Source of the DNA: Symbiodinium natans
Taxonomy: Eukaryota > Sar > Dinophyceae > Suessiales > Symbiodiniaceae
Length of the DNA: 62,000 nt
Assembly (NCBI GenBank): GCA_905221605.1
Contig: CAJNDS010002305.1
Coordinates: 1-62,000, forward strand
Reading direction: 5' to 3'
The position numbers and the translations under genes were made by a program. The notes beneath the pieces are model-generated. The model ran no database searches, had not been told where the DNA came from, and saw nothing but the letters and a program-made list of their open reading frames with translations. Positions 51,961 to 61,659 of this stretch are shown one piece after another. Position 1 is the first letter of the stretch, and every line of letters starts with the position of its first letter.

Positions 51961-52149
51961 TATTACATGTTATATATATATATATATGTATATGGTCACC
52001 CCCCCCGCCCAAGATCTACACCCTCCTTGTCTGCACTACTCTTCTGCTTGCTTCCACGCACTTGTGAACAAGTAGTGCGCGCCGAAAACACTGTAAATAC
52101 CGATAAAATCGTACTTGTCGAGTATTTCCGGGACTATTTTACGTAACAC

Positions 52150-53460
52150 ATCATGCATGCAAAAGGTCTAAAAATCTGCAACCGAATTTCGGTTTAAAAT
52201 TATGTGACCTTCTTTTCTCCGAAAGCCAAAAAGCCTGGAAGGTATAGCAGTTTTGCTGTTAACACCTCAACAAAACTCGTGCTTTTTGTGTTTTTTAATG
52301 TTGTCTTAGTCAACAAATACGTGCTGAGCTGCACGTGTCAACACTGGGTCTGACGGGGCTTCTGTTACGATTCCCAGGAAAGGGTCTCTTCCTCTCATAC
52401 AACAATAACAGCCAATAGTAGGGTAATTCCTACCACTAACCATAACAATACTATCATGCCTACTGTTATAGTAATCATTGGTTCCGTGGTAAGACATGTC
52501 CGCTGCGTTTCGGGGGTTCTGCAAACTCCAAGTCTTGCTTATCGGGCGGCTTGCGGCGTGTGTCCCAATAGCTGTCCTTCATTGCTCACTCCAAGCAAGC
52601 TGAAAAGAGGAATTCACACTACACTAAATCGACAAAAGCAGTATGTACTTATGCAATGAATATTGCACTGGTGTGCTTCTAAAAATGTACCAGGTGTTTC
52701 AATAGTATATAATTTGCCTATTTAATCAACATTTTGCTTGGAAAAAGCGTTGTTTAGGAAAATTGCATTTTTTGTGCCGAAACACCTGCAAACCAAAAGT
52801 CCAAACTTCGCCAGAGATTCTCCCAAGGCTTTAGGATTTGGAATTTCCGAGTACTATGATCTTCGCGAGGCAAATAGGTTTCTAAGAAAGAATATGTATT
52901 CTTGAGCTTGTCTATGCGAATTGTGCGCTTGAGACAGAATATAATCTGTACAGGTGGTATTTAATTCGTGCGCGAGCAGTGCTTCATCACTATGTGATGA
53001 GAACTGCTTGTGTAAAGTCAAATCTAGTACACATGATCGCTGTGCTAAAGTCGTGTTTCTTTAAGAACTCTACGAGAATTATGCATTTGTAAGCTTGTCT
53101 ATGCTGTTTAAGAGTTCGTAATTCAGTATTTTTGCCGCACTATGTGCTTGGAAGAGCATTTCCCTGGGCTTGGGACAAGCACTGCTTCTCTAGAAACAGA
53201 ACGAATTGCTTTTCAAAAAAGCATCTTGTCTCTAAAATTGCAGTATTTGTCTAGATTGCCGAGCACAATCGCTACATTTTGCAATAGATATTCTATGAGT
53301 GAACAAAAACTAGTATAGTTCACTCGGCCTCTTTCGTATAGTACTAGTTCAATATTTGCCTAGTACAGGCACTATGCATCCGAAAAAGCACAGTATTTCC
53401 CTAGGTTTTGGGCAAGCACCATTTCTCTACAAGAGAAACACGCGATCAGACAAACCAAAT
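52150..53460. other. AT-richer unique block, no gene recognised
   Basis: Composition shifts to AT-rich relative to both sides, with no telomeric units. Internal weak repeats: GAAGAGCATTTCCCTGGGCT near 53151 and a similar AGTATTTCCCTAGGTTTTGG near 53391, each followed by CAAGCAC and TTTCTCTA. Confidence 0.5.
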
Positions 53461-53462
53461 AC

Positions 53463-53800
53463 CCACAAAACCAAAAAAAAACAAAAGAACCAAAATAACC
53501 ATTTTTCTGAGACTCTGGGAAACCAAAAAAAAACCGAAAAACCAAAAACCCCCAAACCACAAAACCAAAAAAAAAAAATAACATTATTCCGAGACTCTTG
53601 GACAAAGGGAATCATTACCCCGTGCCGTCAAGAGTTCAAAAATAATGTTTTTTTGGTTTTGGTGTGTTTGGTTTTTTGTTTTTTTTGGTTTGGGTTGTTT
53701 TGGTTTCACCTGTCCAAGAGTCTCAGAATAATATTTGTTTTGTTTTGTTTTTTTTGGTTTGGGCTTTTTGGCATCCTGATTTTGGCGTGTTTGACTTTTT
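53463..53800. repeat. Large imperfect inverted repeat with CCAAAA/TTTTGG arms
   Basis: The left arm is built of ACCAAAA words and the right arm of TTTTGGT words. The core GAGACTCTTGGACA (about 53591) is mirrored by TGTCCAAGAGTCTC (about 53709), and AATAACATTATT by AATAATATT. Frames within it are not proteins. Confidence 0.75.
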
Positions 53801-53870
53801 TTGGGTTCTGGAAACCTGTAAACGTAGATCTTGGGGGGGGTGGCGAGCATATGTAAGAGAGGCGGAGAAG

Positions 53871-54220
53871 GCACTTGACGAGATGAACTTTTCAACTGAA
53901 ATGCTCAATGGAACTGCGTGTTCAAAAGCGGCGACAAAATGTCTGCTCTTTGGGCCCGGAGTCTGCACTGTCCAAGGGTGGCGAGAAGTTCGACGGCCTT
54001 CCCTTCAGGAGATTCCACTGCTGCTGGACCTGGCGGTGAACAAGGGGCCGATCTACAGGTTTTCTACCAGTCGTTGCACGAAGGGGGACCTGCTGTCTCT
54101 GGCGCTTGAAGCTTCCGATCTCGCCACCATCGGTGCTGCTGGAGCTGTTGCTGCTGGTGCTGCTGCTTGCACAACCTTGCGAAGACTCGAAAAACATGGC
54201 ACAAAAATTTCAACTCCTCA
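53871..54220 (+). CDS. Open frame, uncertain
   Basis: Plus-strand frame with EIPLLLDLAVNKGPIYRFST and DLATIGAAGAVAAGAAACTT, ending at an inverted-repeat element. The minus-strand reading is Ser-rich and less convincing. No family recognised. Confidence 0.25.
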
Positions 54221-54311
54221 CCAGGATGGGCTATTATACCCGATAACCCCAAAAAAGGCCCTTTTTAGGGTTGACTATGGGGATTAGAGGGCCTATAATC
54301 GCCCATCCTGG
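54221..54311. mobile_element. Inverted-repeat element (MITE-like)
   Basis: CCAGGATGGGCTATTATA on the left and TATAATCGCCCATCCTGG on the right match as inverted repeats over 18 bases with one mismatch; the interior also partly folds (GGCCCTTTTTAGGG). Single copy in this window. Confidence 0.8.
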
Positions 54312-54412
54312 CATAGGCTCCGGGCTCGACGAGCTGCTCTCGCTGTCGCTGTGGTGCGCGGTGCGGTGCCTGCTCCAAACACCGAAGGACCTATACTGTA
54401 ATTTGCCAATAT

Positions 54413-54497
54413 TTTAGGGTTTAGGGTTTAGGGTTTAGGGTTTAGGGTTTCGGGTTTAGGGTTTAGGGTTTAGGGTTTAGGGTTTAGGGTTTCGGGT
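54413..54497 (-). repeat. Telomeric tract (TTTAGGG)n
   Basis: About twelve units with two TTTCGGG variants. Confidence 0.94.
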
Positions 54498-54746
54498 CAC
54501 TCTTCTCAAAGAAGCTTGACAGCCAAGTGGCAGAAGGTATCTTAGGCGCCAAGCTCTTTTCTTTCGCTTCTTTCGATTCTGCTTCTCCTCGGCGCTGGAC
54601 TGAAGACGCGTGGGGGGGTGTACCAATCCGAGTGCAAGGCCAGCCCGGTACATGTGCTGCATCGCATTCCGACACTTTTTCCGATGCTGGCCCGGCAAAT
54701 GCCAGCTAGCGCCTACATGCGACTTCTTGCGCTTAAAATTTAGGTG

Positions 54747-55097
54747 CTACCGAATCTGAAAGGGTGTGTATAATTGGACCCATGCAAAGCTTGGCAGTGT
54801 TCGAAAATCACCGATCCCAACTGTGCTTGAAGAACACGCCGGCTGGTTGGTTCTGGGGGGTGATCTCTGCATAAAGGCAGAGTGGATCTGGCACCATCCA
54901 TCTGGGGGCAACGTGCGGAAATCCCCAGTCGTGAAACACTGCGGCCCGGAAGGAGCGGTCGGTGGCTCGGCGTTCTCACTGGAGCTCGCGGTGGTATCTT
55001 GCGAGCCTTCTTGCAAGATGTCGGGCAAGGTTTCCACAACGGCGTCAGTTGTGTCCGCCTCCTGCGATGTGTGTGGCAGCCGTGCAATGACAGCAAG
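54747..55097 (-). CDS. Exon of unknown protein with two GDFRTLP repeats
   Basis: The minus-strand frame ends at a stop and contains an internal repeat: GDFRTLPPDGWCQIHSAF and, about 30 residues later, GDFRTLPSFAWVQLYTPF. Both share G-D-F-R-T-L-P-x-x-x-W-x-Q-x-x-x-x-F. An acidic Ser/Thr-rich segment precedes them, preceded in turn by a hydrophobic stretch. There is no ATG at the upstream end; a stop lies just above and an acceptor-like GTTAG at about 55098 suggests a downstream exon. No family recognised, but the conserved internal repeat argues for real coding sequence. Confidence 0.45.
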   Translation of the reverse strand, partial: LAVIARLPHTSQEADTTDAVVETLPDILQEGSQDTTASSSENAEPPTAPSGPQCFTTGDFRTLPPDGWCQIHSAFMQRSPPRTNQPACSSSTVGIGDFRTLPSFAWVQLYTPFQIR

Positions 55098-55276
55098 CAC
55101 TAACAGCAATCAGTTCTGGAACCAAGATGTGGCAGGCGAGTCCAAAGGAAGTCTATACATGATCCTAGACGCTGGCACACAAAGACGCCTTTCAAAGACT
55201 AAGACAACACAACGACTAAGATATACTAAGATGAAACGGCATCCCCTTGGCCGGTAGTCGCCACATAGCTTTTGCC

Positions 55277-55475
55277 ACAGAATGCCCCTACACTCCCCTT
55301 AGAACCTTAGTAGAAATAATATGTTTAAACTCCTCTTGGGTTTCATATAAACAAAAACTAAACAAAAAATAATAATAATAATAATTCCCAAGGGGGATAT
55401 AGAGAATGCCCTACACACCCTTTAGAACCTTAATAAAGACTAATTCCCCAAGGGGGGATATAGAGAATGCCCTCC
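55277..55475. repeat. Direct repeat of GAATGCCC units
   Basis: GAATGCCC-TACAC-CCC-TTAGAACCTTA occurs at about 55280 and 55406, and CCCAAGGGGGATATAGAGAA at about 55387 and 55448. Looks like a small element duplicated in tandem; a telomeric tract begins at its right end. Confidence 0.65.
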
Positions 55476-55544
55476 CTAAACCCTAACCCTAAACCCTAAA
55501 CCCTAAACCCTAAACCCTAAACCCTAAACCCTAAACCCTAAACG
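55474..55544 (+). repeat. Telomeric tract (CCCTAAA)n
   Basis: About ten units. Confidence 0.95.
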
Positions 55545-55619
55545 GCTCTTCGCGCCTTGGCGAGTGATGGGGGATCGATGTCCGGCTCCTCAAGCTTTGC
55601 GCCGGGAACCTGGCAAGGA

Positions 55620-55700
55620 GGGTTTAGGGTTTAGGGTGTAGGGTTTAGGGTTTAGGGTTTAGGGTTTAGGGTTCAGGGTTTAGGGTTTAGGGTTTAGGGC
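55620..55700 (-). repeat. Telomeric tract (TTTAGGG)n
   Basis: About eleven units. The next 320 bases hold no recognisable feature. Confidence 0.95.
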
Positions 55701-56024
55701 ACCTCCATACCATGCATTCATGCACACTCATCGCAACTTCTGCAGCACTCTTCCGTGCATTCAAGTATTGAAAAGGTACACACATGAAGCATGTCTGCGA
55801 GATGAGCTTCCCCAAAGGAGAACACAACTATGAAGAGTTACTCCAGCTGCCTGCGCGATGACCTGCTTGCCCAGCTTGCCCGCTGAAGGATCAGTGAGGC
55901 GCTGCTTCCCCATCTTTGCATCGGGAACCTAGTTCATGGTTGGGATAATATGAACAACAACGTATGTTTTATTCCTTATTGGCACGGGTTTAAGTACCCT
56001 TGAAAATGTAAAAATGGTACCCAA

Positions 56025-57815
56025 CTATGACAAAGAAGCCATGCGTGCAGGAGCGTTGCCTTTCCTCGTCTCCGGACGCAAGTGCGGAATGTGAATCACC
56101 GGGCAATGGTCCGCAGTGGAATGGCCGCAATTGTCACTTCTGCATCCCACCAGGTTCTTAGGTACAAACCAACAAATTAGCTTTCCTTTCGCTTCTGGTC
56201 GTGCAGCCTGAAGGCAAAGCTCCGCCTTCCGTTCAAAACAGTCTGCCTCCGGGATGTCATTGTGCTCCAATCGCAGCCAAAGCGGCAAGGGCCAGTTTTT
56301 GCTTCCCGGGCGCGCCGAGGGGTAGCTCTTTGTTTCGGCGATGGCCTTGATGAGCTCCAGGGCTCCTGCCGTCTTTATGTTGTTGTGGGAGAGGTGAAGC
56401 TCGAAGAGTGCCCACGGTGCGGAGCGAATCCACTGTGACAAAAGGATGGCACTGCGGCAGCCGAACCTGTTCTGGTAGAACTTGGCCACACCAATAACAA
56501 CTCTGGCTTGCTTTAGAGTTAAGAGGAGGATCCGCATGGCCTCGTCGTCCAAGTCATTCTGTGAGAGGTCTACATCATGAGCCAGCACGATGTCATCCGT
56601 AGAGACGTAGAGTCTGCGAGCCTTCGCCTGCTTCAGGCGGTGCAGCTCCGTCGGGAGCCACGCGCAAAAGCTCTTCAGCGACTGCACATTGAGGCCCAGC
56701 CTTGCCAGCCGAATATTGAGAAGCCCATCGCTCGAGACTTGGACATAGCCGCTCCAGTCTGAATGAGGAGAACTGGTCTCGGACCTCTTCGGCTCGTAGC
56801 TGGGTCGAGGCCTCTGCCACTCCTTGTGCTGACTCTGGCTCTGCCAGTGCTGCCATTCTTGCTGAACCCAGGTGTCGTGCTTCTGCTCCTTCCTCTCATG
56901 ATTTCGGGTACTTCTCGCGTTCCGCTGCTTTCCCCTCCCATCTTCGTTCCGAGGCTTCTCAAAATCGTCTCGGAGCCATGGAACCTGAGGTTGCCAGCTT
57001 TCTCTGGATCTGGCTGGCCTCACTGAACTCACCTCTGGGTAGATGTGCACCGACTGAGCTGCCTGCACGATGGAATTCGAGCTGGAGGCTTCAAGGAAGC
57101 GAGAGGCCACCGTTGAGCCACTCGTGCCACTCGTGCCACTTCCCGGACCCTCCACCTGCCCTTGGCCGATTTTGTTCTTCTTGGTCTTCTGCTTCAACCT
57201 CTCACCGCCCTCAAGCTCTTGAAGAGGAGACATGGCTGGTGCAGCTTTGCTTGGCTATGCTGTGCGAAATAATAGCAAGCTGTGCTGAAGTTGGAATAGA
57301 AGGCGCGGCAGAGACTGGTGTCTCTTTTGCGGGGCCATTTTTTACAAACTCATTGGTGCTGACAATGAGGCTACAGTGAGTGAGCTGAGTAGTCATGCAC
57401 CTGCTTCTACGATACCAGGCGTGGTCCTTCGCCTTATGGTTACATGAGCATGGGTCTGTGAGTTTCCCGGCAAGTGCACATGCAGCATGAGCTTTCAGCA
57501 TGTCTGGCTTGCCTGCAAATCGGCGAAGCACGTTCCAAAAGCCAAGGAACTTCCTGATGTCCTCGGCTTTCCCAGTCTTTCTGGGCTGCCCGTTCAGCTT
57601 CCGAGTCCGTTGTCCACTCAGATGAGATAGACTCGCCACCAATCCTAAGCATGTCAGGGATGGTACTTTGCATGCAGGATCATGCTAGAAACAATGGACG
57701 GCTTCTCTGTCTGCGTGCTTCTGCCGAGGATCTCCAGATCCGTGCCCCTGATGAGAAACACCTTCCGCTCCTGCCGGCCATCGCTCCGCAGCAGAAAGTC
57801 ACCCTGCGCTGCCAT
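56025..57815 (-). CDS. Leucine-rich-repeat protein (multi-exon)
   Basis: The large downstream frame (56025-57233) carries a basic, Gln/Ser-rich half and then LRR units of the ribonuclease-inhibitor type: VDLSQNDLDDEAMRILLLTL, FELHLSHNNIKTAGALELIK and LWLRLEHNDIPEADCF. It ends in a Cys/His-containing stretch (CRSDNCGHSTADHCPVIHIP) that may bind zinc. Upstream frames on the same strand (57240-57560: LGFWNVLRRFAGKPDMLKAH and a Cys/His cluster; 57660-57815: MAAQGDFLLRSDGRQERKVF from ATG at 57813-57815) are likely 5' exons; exact junctions are unresolved. Such repeats usually mediate protein-protein contacts; the partner is unknown. Confidence 0.6.
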
Positions 57816-57842
57816 GGCTCAGCAGCTGCATGGTTGGCGAAG

Positions 57843-57951
57843 CCCAAAGAGCCCAATACCCCTTCACAAAGGAATATTCCTAAAGTCATCATGAGGATCC
57901 CTTCATACCTTAAGCCTATATTCCTCAATTCAGGGTACTGGGTTCGCTGGG
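57843..57951. mobile_element. Family P element upstream of the LRR gene start
   Basis: CCCAAAGAGCCCAATACCCC on the left; TTCCTCAATTCAGGGTACTG and GGTTCGCTGGG on the right. It lies 28 bases upstream of the proposed start codon, between it and a possible further exon (about 58075-58129) that ends at a canonical GTGAGT donor. Confidence 0.75.
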
Positions 57952-58069
57952 AGTGATTCCAAAGGCCTTGCGAGAGCTTCTGTGTTCGAGGGCTCCTTGC
58001 ATACGTTTCAGCCTGTACTTCTGCTGCTACTTGAACGAGGCAGTCGGCTCTTCGTTCTAACCATGCACT

Positions 58070-58129
58070 CACCCTCAGTATCTTTGCACTGGCAACTCTG
58101 ACACACTGCGCGAAGAGCCCTTCCAGCAT
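58070..58129 (-). CDS. Possible 5' exon, unknown protein
   Basis: ATG at 58129, MLEGLFAQCVRVASAKILR, then GTGAGTGC, a canonical donor. It may be the first exon of the LRR gene, with the family P element in the intervening intron, but the phase could not be matched with confidence. Confidence 0.3.
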
Positions 58130-58196
58130 GGCCGGACGCTGCGCAACAAAGGCCAGGTCAGCAAGGCATCCGCACTTGATACCAAACTGTCATCCT

Positions 58197-58283
58197 CCCT
58201 AAACCCTGAACCCTAAACCCTAGACCCGAAACCCTAAACCCGAAACCCCAAACCCGAAACCCTGAACCCTAAACCCTAAACCT
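58197..58283 (+). repeat. Telomeric tract (CCCTAAA)n, variant-rich
   Basis: About twelve units, many CCCGAAA and TGAACCC variants. Confidence 0.9.
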
Positions 58284-58361
58284 TTGCTCTTCAGGAGGCG
58301 CCTTGGCATCCACCCCCGAAGCCGGGCCTCTCAGGACCGCAAAAGTGAAAGCAAAAGGGCT

Positions 58362-58425
58362 TCGGGTTTAGGTTTTAGGGTTCGGGGTTCAGGGTTCAGG
58401 GTTTAGGGTTTGGGGGTTTAGGGCC
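58362..58425 (-). repeat. Telomeric tract (TTTAGGG)n, variant-rich
   Basis: About nine irregular units. Confidence 0.88.
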
Positions 58426-58450
58426 TTCTGAAATTCAGTGGGAACTTGGC

Positions 58451-58525
58451 ATGTTCTCCCCTATACTTCAGCCCCTAATAGGGATTCTAGTACCCCCTAG
58501 TAATCATCCCTACTAAGGAGAACAT
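58451..58525. mobile_element. Small inverted-repeat element
   Basis: ATGTTCTCC and GGAGAACAT ends with partial internal complementarity (CCCCTAATAGGGATTCTAGT versus ACTAGTA-like words). Single copy here. Confidence 0.55.
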
Positions 58526-58563
58526 CCCACGTGGGAACAGTTCAACAGCACGTTCAAAAATCT

Positions 58564-58635
58564 CCCTAAACCCTAAACCCTAAACCCCAAACCCTAAACC
58601 CTAAACCCCAAACCCTAAACCCTAAACCCCAAACC
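58564..58635 (+). repeat. Telomeric tract (CCCTAAA)n
   Basis: About ten units with regularly spaced CCCCAAA variants. Confidence 0.93.
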
Positions 58636-58641
58636 GCCAAC

Positions 58642-58881
58642 ATGCAAGAACCATCAGGCGCCGAACGTCCTGTCTCCTCGCTGGCCATCGTGGGCGCCTT
58701 TGGCGCCTTCACCTTCCCACTCAAAAAGAGCAACAACCTCGCCTCTGCCAGTGCCTTTGGCCTCAAAAAAAGACAAAACTTTAAAAAAAAGAGAAAAAGT
58801 AAAAAAACAAAAAAACTCACAACAGCTGCTTCTAGCGTGAAAGACAAAACGCACCAATGCTTCCCTCGCAGAACGGCATGA
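58642..58881 (+). CDS. Small Lys-rich open frame, 79 aa, uncertain
   Basis: ATG six bases after the telomeric tract. VSSLAIVGAFGAFTFPLKKS is followed by a poly-Lys segment from an A-rich run. On the strand opposite to most genes; a chance frame is quite possible. Confidence 0.2.
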   Translation: MQEPSGAERPVSSLAIVGAFGAFTFPLKKSNNLASASAFGLKKRQNFKKKRKSKKTKKLTTAASSVKDKTHQCFPRRTA

Positions 58882-59014
58882 GCCGCAGCTGTGAAAAGCA
58901 AAATGACGTGACACAACTATTTCTGCGACCTCTCAATACAATCCTTGATTGCAGCCTTTCTTGCACAGACCAGATACCACGATCCCCTTGGCTCTTTACG
59001 TTCAACATCCGTGT

Positions 59015-59278
59015 TCAATGCCCTGACCGCCCACCGCATCTCTGTTTGCTGCAGCATGTATGGTCTTGCCTTCTGGAATCTGTAGAAGGCATGTGCATTC
59101 GGTTCATGCTGTCAGACAGTGGCAAAGGCTTTTCTGTGCCAACTTCTCTCCAGCAAGTTGTTCCAGCCTCCACGTGCTCGGGCTTTGGGGCCTCCTCCTC
59201 GTCGTCGTCAAAGAGGCCTTCGCAAAGCCGCAAACAATCGCAAGTGCAAAGCTGCTTCATGTGTGCAAAGTAATGCAC
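59015..59278 (-). CDS. Possible exon, unknown protein
   Basis: Minus-strand frame with LCEGLFDDDEEEAPKPEHVE and several Cys residues, ending in RCGGRSGH. Natural composition; no family recognised. Confidence 0.3.
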   Translation of the reverse strand: MHYFAHMKQLCTCDCLRLCEGLFDDDEEEAPKPEHVEAGTTCWREVGTEKPLPLSDSMNRMHMPSTDSRRQDHTCCSKQRCGGRSGH

Positions 59279-59502
59279 TCTGCAACGCGAACAAGCCCTT
59301 CAACGTACCAGGCGTTTGGATGCCGAAGGGATGCAACAGCTCCGAGAGCGAGAGTCAACGCACAAAATAGCGCTGGACGGCACGTTCCATGCAGCGGCCG
59401 CCGGCGAAACCCGTGAAAGCAAAACAACCGTCAAAACCAGGCAATACAAACAGGCATACTGGCAGTACAACACGAAGCAGAAAAACACCTTGGTTGCCAC
59501 GA

Positions 59503-59619
59503 CAACCCTAAACCCTAAAACCGTAAAATCCTGAAACCCTAAAACCCTAAACCCTAAAACCCTACACCCTAAAACCCTAAAACCCTAAACCCTAAACCCA
59601 AACCCCAAACCCTAAACCA
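59503..59619 (+). repeat. Telomeric tract (CCCTAAA)n with CCCTAAAA variants
   Basis: About 15 units, many with an extra A. Confidence 0.93.
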
Positions 59620-59868
59620 CATGCCGTGCGAGGATGCCTGCCAGTTTCGACTTTCGTCCAGGTAGTGGGATTTCCTTCCGGACACAGCTCGAGTTCAAAG
59701 GAGGCCAACGAGTAGCAAGCACACTTCTTGCCGACGCAGCCGTGGGGGATTCATGGGAATTCCAACAAGGACATGGCCACAATGACTACATGCGACCTCC
59801 CCCCAAAGCCCAAGCGACATCATATGACAGCTCTTCCACACAGTGCCACTCCGTGCAGCTATGAGTAT

Positions 59869-59962
59869 CCAGGGAGCCCAATACCTGTCAATTAAGGAAT
59901 ACAGCTTACATGACAAAGGGATCCGTATTATGATTTAAGGAATATTCCTTGGGCTCTTTGGG
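59869..59962. mobile_element. Family P element
   Basis: CCAGGGAGCCCAATACCTGT on the left; AAGGAATATTCCTTGGGCTC and TTTGGG on the right. The right arm lacks the GGGGTATT block. Confidence 0.7.
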
Positions 59963-60834
59963 TAGCTGTACAGCGTCTCGGCCTCCGAGTCCACGATCTG
60001 CCTTCTCCGATCTGCCGGCCTCGGAATCCGCTTTTGGAGGCAGCTCGCTGAGCGGAGCGTGAACATCAGCTACCCGCAACACGCATTGCGCTGGCTGTTC
60101 AACATGACTGGTGTTGAGGGTTGAAGAGGGTCAGCGAGAAAGGGTAGGATTGTTCCACGAACCCTGCTCCGGCTGTGCATCGTTCAGGTCGTGGGCAGCT
60201 GAGCTTTCAAGCGCAGGCGGCCAATCACCACCCGGGCGGCTCGGAAGAAAGACCAGGTCGGAGGCGCCTCAGTGGAGCACTCATGTAGCAAGCTTTGGCC
60301 AAAACAAAACTTCTTCATTCTCAACTTGGCGTTACTACACGCACATGTTGAGATGCAGCATGGATTAGCAATTGGCCGCGTGCAGCGGTCGCTTCTGCAT
60401 GGAATGATGAATCATGATGGCCTGGCAGTACATGTTTGTTATTTGCATAATTTGCATGTGTGTGTGTGTTGAAGCGCACCCCCCAAACCGCCCAACCCAC
60501 CCACCCCCCCAGCCACTCCCTCCGACCCTACTTCCTGCTCTGCCATGACCTTAAACTTTAAACTCTAAATCTCTAACATCAAACCTTAAATCCAACCCTA
60601 AGCCCTGAACCCTTATCCACTAAACACTCTTACTGTACGCCCACCAGGGGGGGGGGTTGGGGGGGGTTGGGGGGGGGGGGGCAATTGCCCGTATGTCCGG
60701 GTTACATACTTTCAAAGCAGGCTGGCGGGCAGTTGATTTGTGGGCTTGCCTGTCTGTGAATGGCAGATTGTATGGCTCCGTGCACCAATCACGTGAACAC
60801 GTGGTGTAAGTTTGAGGAAGCAGGCGAAGAAAGA

Positions 60835-60835
<1 letters not shown>

Positions 60836-60878
<43 letters not shown>

Positions 60879-60901
60879 GAGAGAGAGAGAGAGAGAGAGA
60901 G
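60836..60901 (+). repeat. GA microsatellite, preceded by G-run at 60646-60681
   Basis: About 30 GA units with one CC interruption. The G-rich stretch upstream (GGGG/TTGGGG) follows a diverged, half-decayed telomere-like region (60550-60615). 59963-60545 has no supported gene. Confidence 0.9.
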
Positions 60902-61628
60902 ACGAAGTGTGAACATGTCCATCCAGATGTGACTTCCTAACTCTAAATGCACTTCAATGCTTTCGGATGCTTTCGGGAAGCAACTTGACAGGAGTCTGAG
61001 ATCCCGCGTCTTCCTTCTGAACTCCATGGCTCAGAAGTCTGGATGCGAGTCCCGCTGCCCGCCTTCTTCGGCAGGCGCTGCTGGTGGCAAGGAGGGCAGC
61101 GAAGGAGTCGACAGGCTGCTGAAATTCTCAGAGCTGTCCTGAAAAATTGCTGGTGCTTTCAAGGAACGACAGGACTTTTCATGATATTCTACCGATAGTC
61201 TAGCCAAAAGCCTATCAGATCCCTGCCCCCTGATGCGCAGCAGCAGGACGCTCCTTCTCCTTCTTCTTGCCAAAGAGCATGCGCATGGTGCTCTTCCCAC
61301 TGCAGCCAAACGGCAGAGGGTGAGAAGAGGAGATCTGCCACATATGCTCGCTGCAGCAACACCACAGAGTCAGCCATGCTGGAAAATCCCAATTAGCCAA
61401 CAGGGAGTCTGGGCATGTGTCGCAGCTCTTTGTGCTTCCACTCCTTTTTGAAAAGAAATTTCTGCATCGAAGGCGGCTGATGTTCAGAGAGTTCAGGGCT
61501 AGAAGGTTGAGTAGAGTGCATTTGCCCGCCAGCGATGCCGGGAAGAGCCCGCAGCTCTATTGGCATACTGCGGCACGGCGCTTTTGGCGCACGGTGAGGC
61601 GGGTTGTAGTCAGGCCTTGTGTCTAAGA

Positions 61629-61659
61629 ACTCTAAACCCTAAACCCTAAACCCTAAACG
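61629..61659 (+). repeat. Short telomeric tract (CCCTAAA)n
   Basis: Four units. Neither 60902-61628 nor the remaining bases to 62000 show a recognisable gene. Confidence 0.9.

Noticed and set aside
53356-53856. Frames of 100-200 codons rich in Phe/Trp or Lys/Pro/Asn
   Set aside because: They read through the CCAAAA/TTTTGG inverted repeat and are simple-sequence translations.
61189-61392. GCSGKST as a possible Walker A motif on the minus strand
   Set aside because: The spacing between the first Gly and GKST is two residues instead of four, and no Walker B or fold context follows.
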